From: Halomonas sp. Y3
GTDB taxonomy: Bacteria > Pseudomonadota > Gammaproteobacteria > Pseudomonadales > Halomonadaceae
Direction: 5' to 3'
DNA: 64,000 nt
Assembly (NCBI RefSeq): GCF_024137965.1
Contig: NZ_CP099975.1
Location: 2,356,001-2,420,000 of the forward strand
How positions within the stretch are numbered: the first letter of the stretch is position 1; each line of letters starts with the position of its first letter. Below the pieces are notes generated by a model. It was not told the origin of the DNA. It was given only the letters and a program-made list of their open reading frames with translations, and searched no databases. Shown here piece after piece: positions 25,722 to 33,563 of this stretch. Made by a program: the position numbers and the translations under genes.

Positions 25722-26621
25722 ATGCAAGCCACCCTCGAACAGCGCGCCCTCAAGGTCTCCATCATCGTCACCCTCGTCGTCTCGAGCCTGGGGGTCACCT
25801 TCGGCCTGCTGGCCGGGTCCCAGTCGATCCTCTTCGACGGCGTCTTCTCCACCATCGACGCGGCCATGTCGGCCCTCTCCCTGGTGGTGGCGCGGCTCGC
25901 CATCCGCGAGGCCAGCCAGCGCTTCCAGCACGGCTACTGGCACCTGGAGCCGCTGGTGGCAGCGCTCAACGGCGCCATTCTGATGCTGCTCTGCTTCTAC
26001 GCCTTCCTTAACGCCGTTCAGGGGCTGATGGAGGGCGGCCGCGAGCTCGACTTCGCCATCGCCTATGCGGTGGTGGTGGCCATCGCCTGCTTCAGCATGG
26101 TGATCTACCAGAAGCGCTTGAACCGCCACGCCGACTCCGAGTTCGTGCGCATCGACATCCAGGGCTGGCTGATGGCCGCGCTGATCACCACCGCCCTGCT
26201 GGTGGCCTTTGCCATCGCCCTGCTGCTGCAGGACACCGCCTGGGCCCACCTGACCCGCTACGTCGACTCCGCGCTGCTGATGGTGCTCACCGCCTGCTTC
26301 ATGCCGGTGCCGCTGGGCATCGTGCGCCGGGCGGTGCGCGAGATCTTTCTGATCGCCCCGAGCGCGGTCGACCGCGAGGTGCACGCCGCCATGGTGCCGG
26401 TGATGGCCCGGGAGGGGCTGCTCAACTACCACAGCCACGTGGCCAAGGCCGGTCGCGGCCACTTCATCGAGATCCATATCGTCACCGCGCCCGAGTTCGG
26501 CGCCGGCCAGGGGGTGGCGGTGATGGACGAGATCCGCGAGCAGATCAGCGCCGGGCTCTCCATCCCGCCGGAGCGGCGCTGGTTTACCGTGGCCTTTACC
26601 GCCGACGAGCGCTGGGCCTAG
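25722..26621 (+). CDS. Cation diffusion facilitator-like transporter with altered metal site
   Basis: The 299-residue membrane protein has six hydrophobic segments and a cytoplasmic C-terminal domain with alternating pattern (GRGHFIEIHIVTAPEFGAG), as in CDF exporters. In YiiP-type CDFs, helices 2 and 5 carry (H/D)xxxD metal sites. Aligning by eye, the first ligand of both sites is phenylalanine here (F42xxxD46 and F141xxxD145), with aspartates D39 and D46 in FDGVFSTID. It belongs to the divergent CDF branch annotated as predicted Co/Zn/Cd transporter, and its true cargo is uncertain. It converges on the Nudix-MBL gene, with stops seven bases apart. Confidence 0.8.
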   Translation: MQATLEQRALKVSIIVTLVVSSLGVTFGLLAGSQSILFDGVFSTIDAAMSALSLVVARLAIREASQRFQHGYWHLEPLVAALNGAILMLLCFYAFLNAVQGLMEGGRELDFAIAYAVVVAIACFSMVIYQKRLNRHADSEFVRIDIQGWLMAALITTALLVAFAIALLLQDTAWAHLTRYVDSALLMVLTACFMPVPLGIVRRAVREIFLIAPSAVDREVHAAMVPVMAREGLLNYHSHVAKAGRGHFIEIHIVTAPEFGAGQGVAVMDEIREQISAGLSIPPERRWFTVAFTADERWA

Positions 26622-26628
26622 GCACGGT

Positions 26629-28278
26629 TCACCCCTCCCGAGAGATCCACTCGCCGTCGCGCTGCTCGGCGCGCCCCTCCCCCTCCAGCTTGAGCAGGTG
26701 GGCCAGCGCCGAGCGCGCCGCCACCCCGAGCCGCGCCTCGGGCACGTCGTCATAGGCGTGGCGGGTCAGCGCCTCGAGGCTCGCCGGACCAAAGCACGCC
26801 AGGGCCCGGGCCACCTTGTGCTCCCGGGCCAGGCGGTGGGTGATCAGGAAGTCCAGGGCCGAATGGGCCTCGCCGATGAGGAAGCCGTGGCCGGGGGCGA
26901 TGGTGTCGAAGGCCTCCTGCCCCAGGGCGTGCAGGGCCGCGATATAGGCCGCCATGTCACCATCCGGCGGGTTGATCACCACCGTGGAGCCCTGCATCAC
27001 CTGATCGCCGGCAAACAGCAGCCGCTGGGATTCGAGCAGGAAGCAGAGGTGGTTGGAGGCGTGCCCCGGGGTGTGCAGCACCTTGAGGGGCCCCGCCGGC
27101 GTATCGATTCGCTCGCCATGGCCCGGCCGGTGGTCCGGCGCGAAGGTGGCGTCCTGGCTGGCGCCGGGCGGCGGCGGCAGGCCCACCAGCCGGGCGCCGG
27201 TTCGCGCCTTGAGCCAGGCGGCCCCCGGCGAGTGGTCGATATGGGTGTGGGTCACCAGCACCCGGGAGATTCGCCCGCCCGCCAGCGCCAGCAGCCGCTC
27301 CAGGTGCTCGGGATCTGCCGGGCCGGGGTCGATCACCACATGATCCCGGCCATCGCCCAGCAGGTAGCTGTTGGTGCCGGGGCCAGTCATCACCCCCGGG
27401 TTGGGCGCGGTCACTCGGGTCACCCCGGGGGCCAGGGCCAGGGCCACCGCCCGGCCCGGCACGATCTCGGCGAGGGCCGTGCCGTGGCGGTGCGGGTCCA
27501 GGCGGCGCACCTCCGCGTAGGCCGGGGCATCCGGTTCTACCTGGCAGCCCCGGCCGTCGCGGCGCGCCGGCCAGGGCCCGCCGGGCCGCAGCGTGGGCGG
27601 GTTGGCGTGGGCGTGGCGCAGCAGCGCCTCGGCATCGCGAAACTCGCCGATCAGGCGCAGGGTGCGCAGGGTGGGATAGCTCAGCGCCAGCCGGCCATGG
27701 CGGTGCGCCGCCAGCGCCTCGGCGGGCATCATCCAGGCGTGGTCGACGGTCTCGCTGCCGTCATGGCTCGCTTGCTGCCCCGGTGGCGCCAGGGCCACGA
27801 AGAAACGCGTATCGAAGCGCCGCGGCGCCCCCGGAGGCGTCACCCAGTGGCCCACGTAGGCCAGCCGGTCCAGCGGCAGCGCGAGGCCGTGGCCCTCGCA
27901 CAGCTCGCGGAAGCCGACCTCCTCGCGCCGCAGCGCCTCGCGCCCCTCGGTCAGGATCGGATGATCCCCCGGCACCGGCTGCCCCTGCCCGTCCAGAGCC
28001 AGCAGCAGGCCCGCCTCCTCCAGGCACTCGCGCAGGGCAGCGATCATGTAGTCGGCCCCGCCCTCATCGAGGCTCAGGATCTGGCTGACGGCGGCATCAT
28101 TGCGGCCAGAGGCGCAGGCCCGCACATCCGGGTCACAGGGGTCCACGGCGCCGCCGGGAAAGACGAAGTAGCCGGGCAGGAAGGCGGCCTGCCAGGTGCG
28201 TTGCAGCAGCAGCACCTCAAGCCCCCGGTCGCTGTCGCGCACCAGGGCCAGGGTCGCGGCGGGACGTATCGCGGTCAT
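26629..28278 (-). CDS. Nudix hydrolase fused to a metallo-beta-lactamase-fold hydrolase
   Basis: In the 549-residue protein, residues 1 to about 225 form a Nudix domain of the NUDT7/8/19 kind: FVFPGGAVD, then a roughly 35-residue insert, then AALRECLEEAGLLL, which is the REUXEEXGU core. From about 285 a metallo-beta-lactamase fold follows, with PGPGTNSYLLGDGR-like entry and the metal motif THTHIDHSPG (HxHxDH). Later metal ligands sit in HTPGHASNHLCFLLE, FAGDQVMQGS and APGHG. The second half resembles LACTB2/glyoxalase-II-like hydrolases. A combined enzyme could act on successive steps of nucleotide- or CoA-linked compounds; no substrate can be named. A 17-codon frame overlaps its start upstream. 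Confidence 0.88.
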   Translation of the reverse strand: MTAIRPAATLALVRDSDRGLEVLLLQRTWQAAFLPGYFVFPGGAVDPCDPDVRACASGRNDAAVSQILSLDEGGADYMIAALRECLEEAGLLLALDGQGQPVPGDHPILTEGREALRREEVGFRELCEGHGLALPLDRLAYVGHWVTPPGAPRRFDTRFFVALAPPGQQASHDGSETVDHAWMMPAEALAAHRHGRLALSYPTLRTLRLIGEFRDAEALLRHAHANPPTLRPGGPWPARRDGRGCQVEPDAPAYAEVRRLDPHRHGTALAEIVPGRAVALALAPGVTRVTAPNPGVMTGPGTNSYLLGDGRDHVVIDPGPADPEHLERLLALAGGRISRVLVTHTHIDHSPGAAWLKARTGARLVGLPPPPGASQDATFAPDHRPGHGERIDTPAGPLKVLHTPGHASNHLCFLLESQRLLFAGDQVMQGSTVVINPPDGDMAAYIAALHALGQEAFDTIAPGHGFLIGEAHSALDFLITHRLAREHKVARALACFGPASLEALTRHAYDDVPEARLGVAARSALAHLLKLEGEGRAEQRDGEWISREG

Positions 28279-28328
28279 GGGCGGCCCGGGGCCGGGTTGG
28301 CCGGCGGGAGGTCATCAAGCTGGGGCAT
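28275..28328 (-). other. Possible 17-residue upstream reading frame coupled to the Nudix-MBL gene
   Basis: ATG at 28328, preceded by AAGGACC, opens MPQLDDLPPANPAPGRP and stops at TGA 28275-28277, which overlaps the Nudix-MBL start as ATGA. Its proline-rich sequence matches no family I know. It could be a leader that couples translation or simply chance. Confidence 0.3.
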
Positions 28329-28421
28329 CACGGGGGTCCTTGTGGTGATGAGGGCATCCCCAGCAATACCATGCCAGCCGCCCCCGGCCAATCGGCCCAT
28401 GGCAGGGGGCAGCGCCGCTCC

Positions 28422-28501
28422 CTACTCGTCCACCACCACCTCGAAGCCGCCGTAAATCAGCCGCTTGCCATCGAAGGGCATGGGGTGGGGTTATCGTTCA
28501 T
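28422..28501 (-). pseudogene. C-terminal stump of a DUF1428 (YbaA-like) gene
   Basis: Codons from 28481 read MPFDGKRLIYGGFEVVVDE and stop at 28422-28424, matching the extreme C-terminus of YbaA/DUF1428 proteins, which are about 117 residues long. An ATG at 28501, overlapping the YCII stop and preceded by GGAGGAG, begins a different frame (MNDNPTPCPSMASG, stop). The start signals of the old gene therefore seem fused, out of frame, to its last 19 codons, with some 90-100 codons lost. DUF1428 genes often accompany YCII and ECF42 sigma genes, so it was probably the third member of this regulon. Confidence 0.65.
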
Positions 28502-28908
28502 GGGATCTCTCCTCCGGTCGGGGGACGCGACGGGGCGGTCTCGGGTGCCGGGTCACGGGGCGGCAGCTCGCGGATCGGCCGCACCTCGACGGTGCCGAAG
28601 CGCGCCGGCGGAATGCGCCCGGCGAGGCGCAGCGCCTCGTTGAGGTCGCGGGCCTCGAGCAGATAGAAGCCCGCCAGCTGCTCCTTGGTCTCGGCGAAGG
28701 GGCCATCGGAGACCAGCGGCTCGCCGTCGCGCAGCCTCACGCTGACCGCGCTCTCCACCGGCTGCAGGGCCTGGCCGCCGAGGAAGTGGCCCTGCTCGGT
28801 CAGCCGCTCCACCCCGGCCACGCACTCCTGATTGAGATCGTGCCACTCCTGGTCGGTCATGGCGGCGATCAGGCTCTCCTGGTAGTAGACCAGGGCGGCA
28901 TACTTCAT
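28498..28908 (-). CDS. YCII/DGPF-domain protein
   Basis: The 136-residue protein has a complete YCII (DGPF) domain: MKYAALVYYQESLIAAMTDQ, the conserved DGPFAETKEQLAGFYLLEA with histidine-free active region, and NEALRLAGRIPPARFGTVEV, RPIREL. A 20-residue Pro/Glu tail follows. DGPF proteins are partners of ECF42 sigma factors; their enzymatic role is not established, though the fold resembles ferredoxin-like oxygenase or dehydratase proteins. The start overlaps the stop of the upstream YCII-VOC fusion (ATGA, 28905-28908), so the two are co-translated in the sigma-factor locus. Confidence 0.88.
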   Translation of the reverse strand: MKYAALVYYQESLIAAMTDQEWHDLNQECVAGVERLTEQGHFLGGQALQPVESAVSVRLRDGEPLVSDGPFAETKEQLAGFYLLEARDLNEALRLAGRIPPARFGTVEVRPIRELPPRDPAPETAPSRPPTGGEIP

Positions 28909-29750
28909 GACGCACCTCCCGTTTCCTGATCCAGGCAGCGGCCGGTCTGGCAGGCGATCATCCAGGGCACCCCGAAGCGGTCGGTGAGCATGCCGAAGCG
29001 CCGCGCCCAGAAGGTCTCGGCGAAGGGCATGGTGACTTCCCCGTCCTCGGCGAGCCGCCGGAACACCTCGTCGGCCTGGGCCTCGTCGTCATACTCCAGG
29101 TGCACCCGGACGCCCTGGGGAACCTGGTAGCACTCCCCCGGCATGTCCGCCCCCATCAGCCGACGACCGCGCAGGTTGAGCGAGGCGTGGATGATGCGAT
29201 CGTGCCAGTCCGCCGGGACCTCAGCGGCGGTCGGGGTCTCGCCGTAGGGAATCAGCGCCTCCAGATGGCCGCCGGTGACCTCGGCGTAGTAGGTCATCGC
29301 CTCCCGGCAGGTGCCGGGGAAGGTCAGGTGCAGGTTGAGCTCGTCGGGCAGCCGCGCCTGGACGCGATGCTGCTCGAGGCCGGCGCTCGGCGCGAAGTCC
29401 TCGAGGGTGTAGTAGCGGCGCAGCTCCAGGGTGACGTTGCCGTTGCTGTCCTCGGGGGGCCACTGACTGGCCCAGCGGATCGCCTCCTCCAGGGAGTCGA
29501 CCTCGAGCACGCTGTAGCCGGCCAGCAGCTCCTCGCTGGGCGCGAAGGGGCCGGCGACCACCCTGGGCTCGCCGTCGCGAAAGACCAGACGGCAGCCCTC
29601 GCGACTCGGCCTCAGGCCATCCCCGGAGACCATCACCCCGGCCCTGAGCATCCGCTGGTTGTAATCGGCCATGGCGGCGAGCACCTCCACGTCCGGCTGA
29701 GGATCCGACTCCGTCCGGGTATCGGCCTTGCGCATCATCATATAACGCAT
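28905..29750 (-). CDS. YCII/DGPF domain fused to a PhnB-like VOC domain
   Basis: In the 281-residue protein, residues 1-117 are a YCII domain (MRYMMMRKADTRTESDPQPD, ending ...NVTLELRRYYTLEDF), with the DGPF signature changed to VAGPFAPSEELLAGYSVLEV. Residues about 135-275 are a PhnB-type vicinal-oxygen-chelate domain (LNLHLTFPGTCREAMTYYAE, VTGGHLEALIPYGETP, MPFAETFWARRFGMLTDRFG). The VOC half usually binds a metal and acts on small molecules or resistance substrates. The gene starts 32 bp after a candidate ECF42 promoter and is the first gene of the sigma-controlled unit. ECF42 loci commonly encode these two domains as separate proteins. Confidence 0.88.
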   Translation of the reverse strand: MRYMMMRKADTRTESDPQPDVEVLAAMADYNQRMLRAGVMVSGDGLRPSREGCRLVFRDGEPRVVAGPFAPSEELLAGYSVLEVDSLEEAIRWASQWPPEDSNGNVTLELRRYYTLEDFAPSAGLEQHRVQARLPDELNLHLTFPGTCREAMTYYAEVTGGHLEALIPYGETPTAAEVPADWHDRIIHASLNLRGRRLMGADMPGECYQVPQGVRVHLEYDDEAQADEVFRRLAEDGEVTMPFAETFWARRFGMLTDRFGVPWMIACQTGRCLDQETGGAS

Positions 29751-29781
29751 TCCATCTTCCTCCGTTGTGGCTTACCCCCTG

Positions 29782-29810
29782 GAGTCGCGCCGGCTCGACG
29801 CAGATCGACA
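29782..29810 (-). promoter_or_regulatory. Candidate ECF42-type promoter
   Basis: On the minus strand TGTCGA (29805-29810) is followed after 17 bases by CGACTC (29782-29787), 32 bp ahead of the YCII-VOC start. ECF42 promoters described in Streptomyces have TGTCGA at -35 and a CGA/TC-type -10. The fit in sequence, spacing and position, next to an ECF42-type sigma gene, makes this a good candidate. Confidence 0.6.
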
Positions 29811-29842
29811 GCCACGAGGCTTTTTTGTGCTCCGTGGCCGAC

Positions 29843-31072
29843 TCAGCGCTCGAGCTCGGCCAGCCGGCGTTCGAGGTAGCGCCGCTCGGCTCCCTGGCCG
29901 CACAGCGCGAGAGCCTGCCGATAGGCGAGGCGCGCCTCGTCGGACCGGCCGGCGCGGCGCAGCAGGTCGGCCCGGGCGGCATGGAAGAGGTGATAGTCGG
30001 CCAGGGCAGCCTCATCCCCCAGCGTCGCCAGCTGGTGCAGGCCCGCCTCCGGGGTATCGCGCATGGCCACCGCCACGGCCTGGTTGAGGGCCACCACCGG
30101 CGAGGGCTGGCGGCGCTGGAGCGCCGCATAGAGCCGCACGATGCGCCCCCAGTCGGTGGCCTCGGCCCGGGGCGCCTCGGCGTGCACCGCAGCGATGGAG
30201 GCCTGCAGGGTGTAGGGGCCGGTGGGAGTGAGTTCCAGCGCCCGGGCCAGCCAGGCCCGGCCCTCCTCGATGCGCTCCCGGTCCCAGCGCCCTCGATCCT
30301 GCTCCTCCAGGGGGATCAGCTCGCCGTCGGCGCCCTGGCGGGCGGCGCGGCGGGCATCATGCAGCAGCATCAGCGCCAGCAGGCCGAAGGCCTCGCCCCG
30401 AGGCAGCAGTTCGACCAGAGCGCGGGCGGTGCGTATCGCCTCCTCGGCCAGGCTGACGTCGAGCAGCGCCTCGCCGTCGCTGCGCGAATAGCCCTCGTTG
30501 AACACCAGGTAGAGCACCCGCAGCACGCCGGTCAGGCGCTCCGGCAGGGCCGCGGCCTCAGGCACCTCGTAGGGCAGGCCCAGCTCGCGCAGGCGCCGCT
30601 TGGCTCGCACGATGCGCTGGGCCAGGGTAGCGGGCCTGGCCAGCAGGGCCGCGGCCACCTGCTCGGTGGTCAGGCCGCACATCTCGCGCAGGGTGAGCGC
30701 CACCCGGTCCGCCATGGCCAGCGCCGGGTGGCAGCAGGTGAAGAGCAGGCGCAGCATGTCGTCCTGGATCGTCACGGCATCGAGCCCGGCCCGCGGGGGC
30801 TCCTCCTCCAGAGGGGGCTGCTCCCGGGCATGGCGGCGAATCACCTGGCGCCGCCGGATCTGGTCGACGCCGCGGCGCTGGCCGACGCGAATCAGCCAGG
30901 CGACGGGATGCTCGGGCACGCCCTCCCCCGGCCACTGCTGCACCGCACTGGCGAAGGCCTCCTGCATCGCCTCCTCGGCGAGGTCGAAATCACCGGTCAG
31001 CCGGATCAGGGTAGCCAGCACCCTGGCAGAGTGCTGCCGGTAGAGCCGCTCGATCTGCTGCTCCATGCTCAT
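29843..31072 (-). CDS. ECF42-type RNA polymerase sigma factor with C-terminal TPR-like extension
   Basis: In the 409-residue protein, residues 1-175 are sigma region 2 (LYRQHSARVLATLIRLTGDF, DLAEEAMQEAFASAVQQWP) and region 4 (ALTLREMCGLTTEQVAAALL, ARPATLAQRIVRAKRRLRE). The remaining ~230 residues are the DUF6596/TPR-like extension typical of ECF42 (VLYLVFNEGYSRSDGEALLD, LALMLLHDARRAAR, IAAVHAEAP, YAALQRRQPSPVVALNQAVA). ECF42 factors have no classical anti-sigma factor; the extension is thought to control activity. It is followed by YCII-VOC and YCII genes and the DUF1428 stump, with a matching promoter between. No copy of that promoter is seen before the sigma gene itself. Confidence 0.92.
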   Translation of the reverse strand: MSMEQQIERLYRQHSARVLATLIRLTGDFDLAEEAMQEAFASAVQQWPGEGVPEHPVAWLIRVGQRRGVDQIRRRQVIRRHAREQPPLEEEPPRAGLDAVTIQDDMLRLLFTCCHPALAMADRVALTLREMCGLTTEQVAAALLARPATLAQRIVRAKRRLRELGLPYEVPEAAALPERLTGVLRVLYLVFNEGYSRSDGEALLDVSLAEEAIRTARALVELLPRGEAFGLLALMLLHDARRAARQGADGELIPLEEQDRGRWDRERIEEGRAWLARALELTPTGPYTLQASIAAVHAEAPRAEATDWGRIVRLYAALQRRQPSPVVALNQAVAVAMRDTPEAGLHQLATLGDEAALADYHLFHAARADLLRRAGRSDEARLAYRQALALCGQGAERRYLERRLAELER

Positions 31073-31147
31073 GGGGAATCACCGCTGCCTGGACATCCCT
31101 TCAGCATAGACGGCAAGCCGCATCACCCTGGCCGTTGACCAGCAGGG

Positions 31148-31182
31148 GGCGAGGCGACGCCCATGCCGGGCCCCGCCTCGCC
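31148..31182 (-). terminator. Stem-loop downstream of the DUF1326-DUF2182 pair
   Basis: Perfect 9-bp arms (GGCGAGGCG 31148-31156, CGCCTCGCC 31174-31182) with a 17-base loop lie 39 bases past the DUF2182 stop. No T-run follows, so termination is likely weak or factor-assisted. Confidence 0.4.
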
Positions 31183-31221
31183 TGTCGTCGAGTCGAGAAG
31201 CGCCGCAATGGGCGCCATGGA

Positions 31222-32040
31222 TCAGTGGGCGCCATGGAGAGGGCTGCCGTGCCCCCCATGATCAGGCACGAGGCCCGGCAGCCAGGCCGGATCCACCATC
31301 ATCAGCAGCCCGAGCAGGATCAGCAGGCCTCCGACGGGGCGCGCCAGGCGCGCCCCGTGGCGCCCCACCTTCTCGTAGAGCATCAGGGCGGCGAGCGGTG
31401 CCATCCAGGTCAGGTTGGCGATCCCGACCACGAACATCACCAGCATCAGCGCCCAGCAGCAGCCGAGACAGAAGGCCCCGTGGCGCAGCCCCAGGGCGAA
31501 GCCGCCGGCCACGCCGCGCCGGTAGTGGTTGAGCAGGAAGGCGCGAGGGGCTCGGCACTTGTCCAGGCAGGCCTCCTTGAGGGCGGAGAACTGGAAGGCC
31601 CCAGCGAGCACCAGCACGCCACCGGCCAACCATTCGGGCCGCTGGTGCAGCCAGTGCCAGCGGGCACCGAGCCCCTCCAGCAGGGCCATGCCGACCAGCG
31701 CCGCCACGCCGAAGGCGGTCCAGACCACCAGGTAGCCGGAGAGGAAGCTGACCCGCGCCAGGCGGGGGTGAGGCTGCCCCGCCGCCACCTGGCGATAGAG
31801 CCCGACCATGGGCAGGGTCGTGGGCAGCATCATCGCCGCAATATGCACCTGCCAGGCCACCAGGAAGAGCGCCAGGCTGGCCCAGAGGGCCAGTCCGTCG
31901 ACCACCAGCCGGTGATGGTGCACCCACTGCACCTCGCCGGTCACTTCGGCGGTGATGGCCAGCAGCCAGGCCAGCAGAATGGCCCCCATCAGCAGTGGCG
32001 CGCCCGCCCAGGCAGGGCGCGCTTGGGTAACGGCACTCAT
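31222..32040 (-). CDS. DUF2182 integral membrane protein, putative metal-binding
   Basis: The 272-residue inner-membrane protein has about seven hydrophobic helices. The DUF2182 core AAMMLPTTLPMVGLYR (69-84) is followed by cysteine pairs C158/C162 (ALKEACLDKCRAP) and C191/C194/C195 (FCLGCCWALMLVMFVVG), and the tail is rich in histidine (DHGGHGSPLHGAH). The cysteine/histidine set suggests metal binding, as the family is often labelled. The ATG at 32040 overlaps the DUF1326 stop (ATGA) and was preferred over the longer frame from 32097. With DUF1326 it forms a two-gene unit seen in many proteobacteria; the metal and process are unknown. Confidence 0.85.
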   Translation of the reverse strand: MSAVTQARPAWAGAPLLMGAILLAWLLAITAEVTGEVQWVHHHRLVVDGLALWASLALFLVAWQVHIAAMMLPTTLPMVGLYRQVAAGQPHPRLARVSFLSGYLVVWTAFGVAALVGMALLEGLGARWHWLHQRPEWLAGGVLVLAGAFQFSALKEACLDKCRAPRAFLLNHYRRGVAGGFALGLRHGAFCLGCCWALMLVMFVVGIANLTWMAPLAALMLYEKVGRHGARLARPVGGLLILLGLLMMVDPAWLPGLVPDHGGHGSPLHGAH

Positions 32041-32699
32041 GGCCGATGCTCCATCATCCAGGGGGTCTGGATGGCGTTGTGGCCGTCGAAGGACCACGCC
32101 ATGCCGTGCTGGGGCAGGGTCACCCGGTAGCGTACCGACTTGCCGAGATAGGCCGGCGCCCCCTTCACCGTGGTGAAGGCGCTGCCGTAAAGCGTCGCGG
32201 TGCTGCCATCCGGCGAGGACTGGATGGGCGCGAACTCCGCCTCCACCATCCCCTCGGCCTCCAGGCGCCCGCTGGCCTCAGAGGCCTCATGGGTAATCGG
32301 CACCCGCTCGACGGCGACCACCTCCCCGACCAGGCTCGCCAGGTCGGCCAGCGGCCCGCCCAGCTTGCCGCCGAAGGCGTCCAGCAGGGCCTCGGCCTGT
32401 GCATCGTCGGCGCGGCTGTCGACCAGCAGCACCGAGCGCCAGCCGCCGGCCAGGGCATTACCCGGGATATGGGCCACATTGATCAGGTTCAGCCCCGAGA
32501 CGTCGACCCCACGGGCCTCGCCCTTCTCCAGATGAAAGGTAATCACGCCGAAGCATTCGCCCCGATCCGGGTCCTCGCCGATGAAGCAGGGGCAGGACAC
32601 CGCGCAGGAGCAGAGCTCCAGCATGGTGCCTTCCAGACGGTAGCTCGCATCGGCCGTTGCGGTGTCTGTTGCTGCGGTATTTGTCGTGGTGATGTTCAT
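32037..32699 (-). CDS. DUF1326 protein with N-terminal Cys cluster
   Basis: The 220-residue soluble protein has the DUF1326 hallmark LELCSCAVSCPCFIGEDPDR, giving four cysteines (C30, C32, C36, C38), followed by LNLINVAHIPGNALAGGWRS and YGSAFTTVKGAPAYLGKSVR. The cysteine cluster would suit a metal or Fe-S site. The first ~18 residues are Thr/Ala-rich and not conserved; the actual start could be slightly inside. It is the first gene of the pair with DUF2182, overlapping it by four bases. Function is unknown; the pairing implies the two act on the same metal or substrate at the membrane. Confidence 0.85.
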   Translation of the reverse strand: MNITTTNTAATDTATADASYRLEGTMLELCSCAVSCPCFIGEDPDRGECFGVITFHLEKGEARGVDVSGLNLINVAHIPGNALAGGWRSVLLVDSRADDAQAEALLDAFGGKLGGPLADLASLVGEVVAVERVPITHEASEASGRLEAEGMVEAEFAPIQSSPDGSTATLYGSAFTTVKGAPAYLGKSVRYRVTLPQHGMAWSFDGHNAIQTPWMMEHRP

Positions 32700-32841
32700 G
32701 GCGCACCTCCACCAGCGTCAGGGTTGGATTTCCCCGGGTGGTGAGATGTCGTGAGCGGTCACGGCACCGGCCACGCCGGGGCAGTCGCGCTCCACAGGCC
32801 GCCTGGTGCGGCCGGGTCCCTGGCAACCTCCTGGCGCTTCG

Positions 32842-33420
32842 TCATGACGCCCGGGTCGCCGCCGAGAAGGTGAAATCCAGCATCCGATCGAGGGGGGCCG
32901 GATCTCGCAGCAGGCGGCTGCGCAGGGCAGCGCCTTCCCAGCAGTTGAGCAGCAGATTGGCCAGTTCTCGCGGGTCGGCATCCTGGGGGAGTTCACCCTG
33001 CTGGCGCGCCTCCTCCAGACAGCTGGCGATACGGCCGCTGATCTCGCCGAAACAGGCTTCGATCCTGGCCGCAAAGGTGGCATTCACGCCGGAGAGCTCC
33101 TGTCCCAGGCCGCCCAGCATGCAGCCCATATAGCCATCCCGACGGTACTTGTCCCGCGACAGCTCGAAGAAGCGCCGGGCTCGCGCAAGCGGGGCGAGCC
33201 GGGTGTCGCCCAGGGAAAGGTCCAGGCCCTGGTGCACCTCCTCCATGTAGCGATCGACGACCTGCATGGCAAAGTCCTCTTTGCTGCGAAAGTGATGATA
33301 GAAGGAGCCCTTGGGAATGCCGGTCTCCTTCAGCAGCACCTGGATCCCCAGGTCGTTGTAGCCGTGCTCCAGCAGCAGACGAAGCCCCGCCTCGAGCAGC
33401 CGTTCGCGGGTTGTCGCCAT
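32842..33420 (-). CDS. TetR/AcrR-family repressor (AcuR/NemR-like)
   Basis: The 192-residue protein has an N-terminal TetR helix-turn-helix (LLEHGYNDLGIQVLLKETGI, PKGSFYHHFRSKEDFAMQVV) and a C-terminal domain with a conserved GCMLGGLGQELSG segment. That segment includes C100 region and resembles regulators that sense reactive electrophiles, such as NemR and AcuR. A TAGAC palindrome overlaps its promoter region at 33432-33447, consistent with autorepression. The gene is divergent from ridA with 143 bp between starts, so ridA, or the DUF1326-DUF2182 pair downstream, are possible targets. No obvious ene-reductase or acrylate gene is adjacent. Confidence 0.88.
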   Translation of the reverse strand: MATTRERLLEAGLRLLLEHGYNDLGIQVLLKETGIPKGSFYHHFRSKEDFAMQVVDRYMEEVHQGLDLSLGDTRLAPLARARRFFELSRDKYRRDGYMGCMLGGLGQELSGVNATFAARIEACFGEISGRIASCLEEARQQGELPQDADPRELANLLLNCWEGAALRSRLLRDPAPLDRMLDFTFSAATRAS

Positions 33421-33431
33421 CTCACCTCCAC

Positions 33432-33447
33432 TAGACTGACCGGTCTA
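33432..33447. promoter_or_regulatory. TetR-type operator palindrome TAGACTGACCGGTCTA
   Basis: Arms TAGAC (33432-33436) and GTCTA (33443-33447) match the TAGAC-N-GTCTA style of NemR/AcuR-like operators, and a GACCGGTC core palindrome lies inside. It begins 12 bp upstream of the TetR start codon, in the region shared with ridA. Confidence 0.65.
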
Positions 33448-33563
33448 CTCACAATCTAGACCCGCCAGCCGAGCTGTCAAGGCAACCCGGCACGGCTCCG
33501 TCGCATGACGGCCGGCGCGGGCGCTATAGTGTCGACACCACCCGCCGTGACGCCGGAGGCTCC

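Noticed and set aside
29811..29838. Hairpin GCCACG...CGTGGC with an internal T6 as a terminator after the sigma gene
   Set aside because: The T-run lies in the loop rather than after the stem, so it does not fit an intrinsic terminator.
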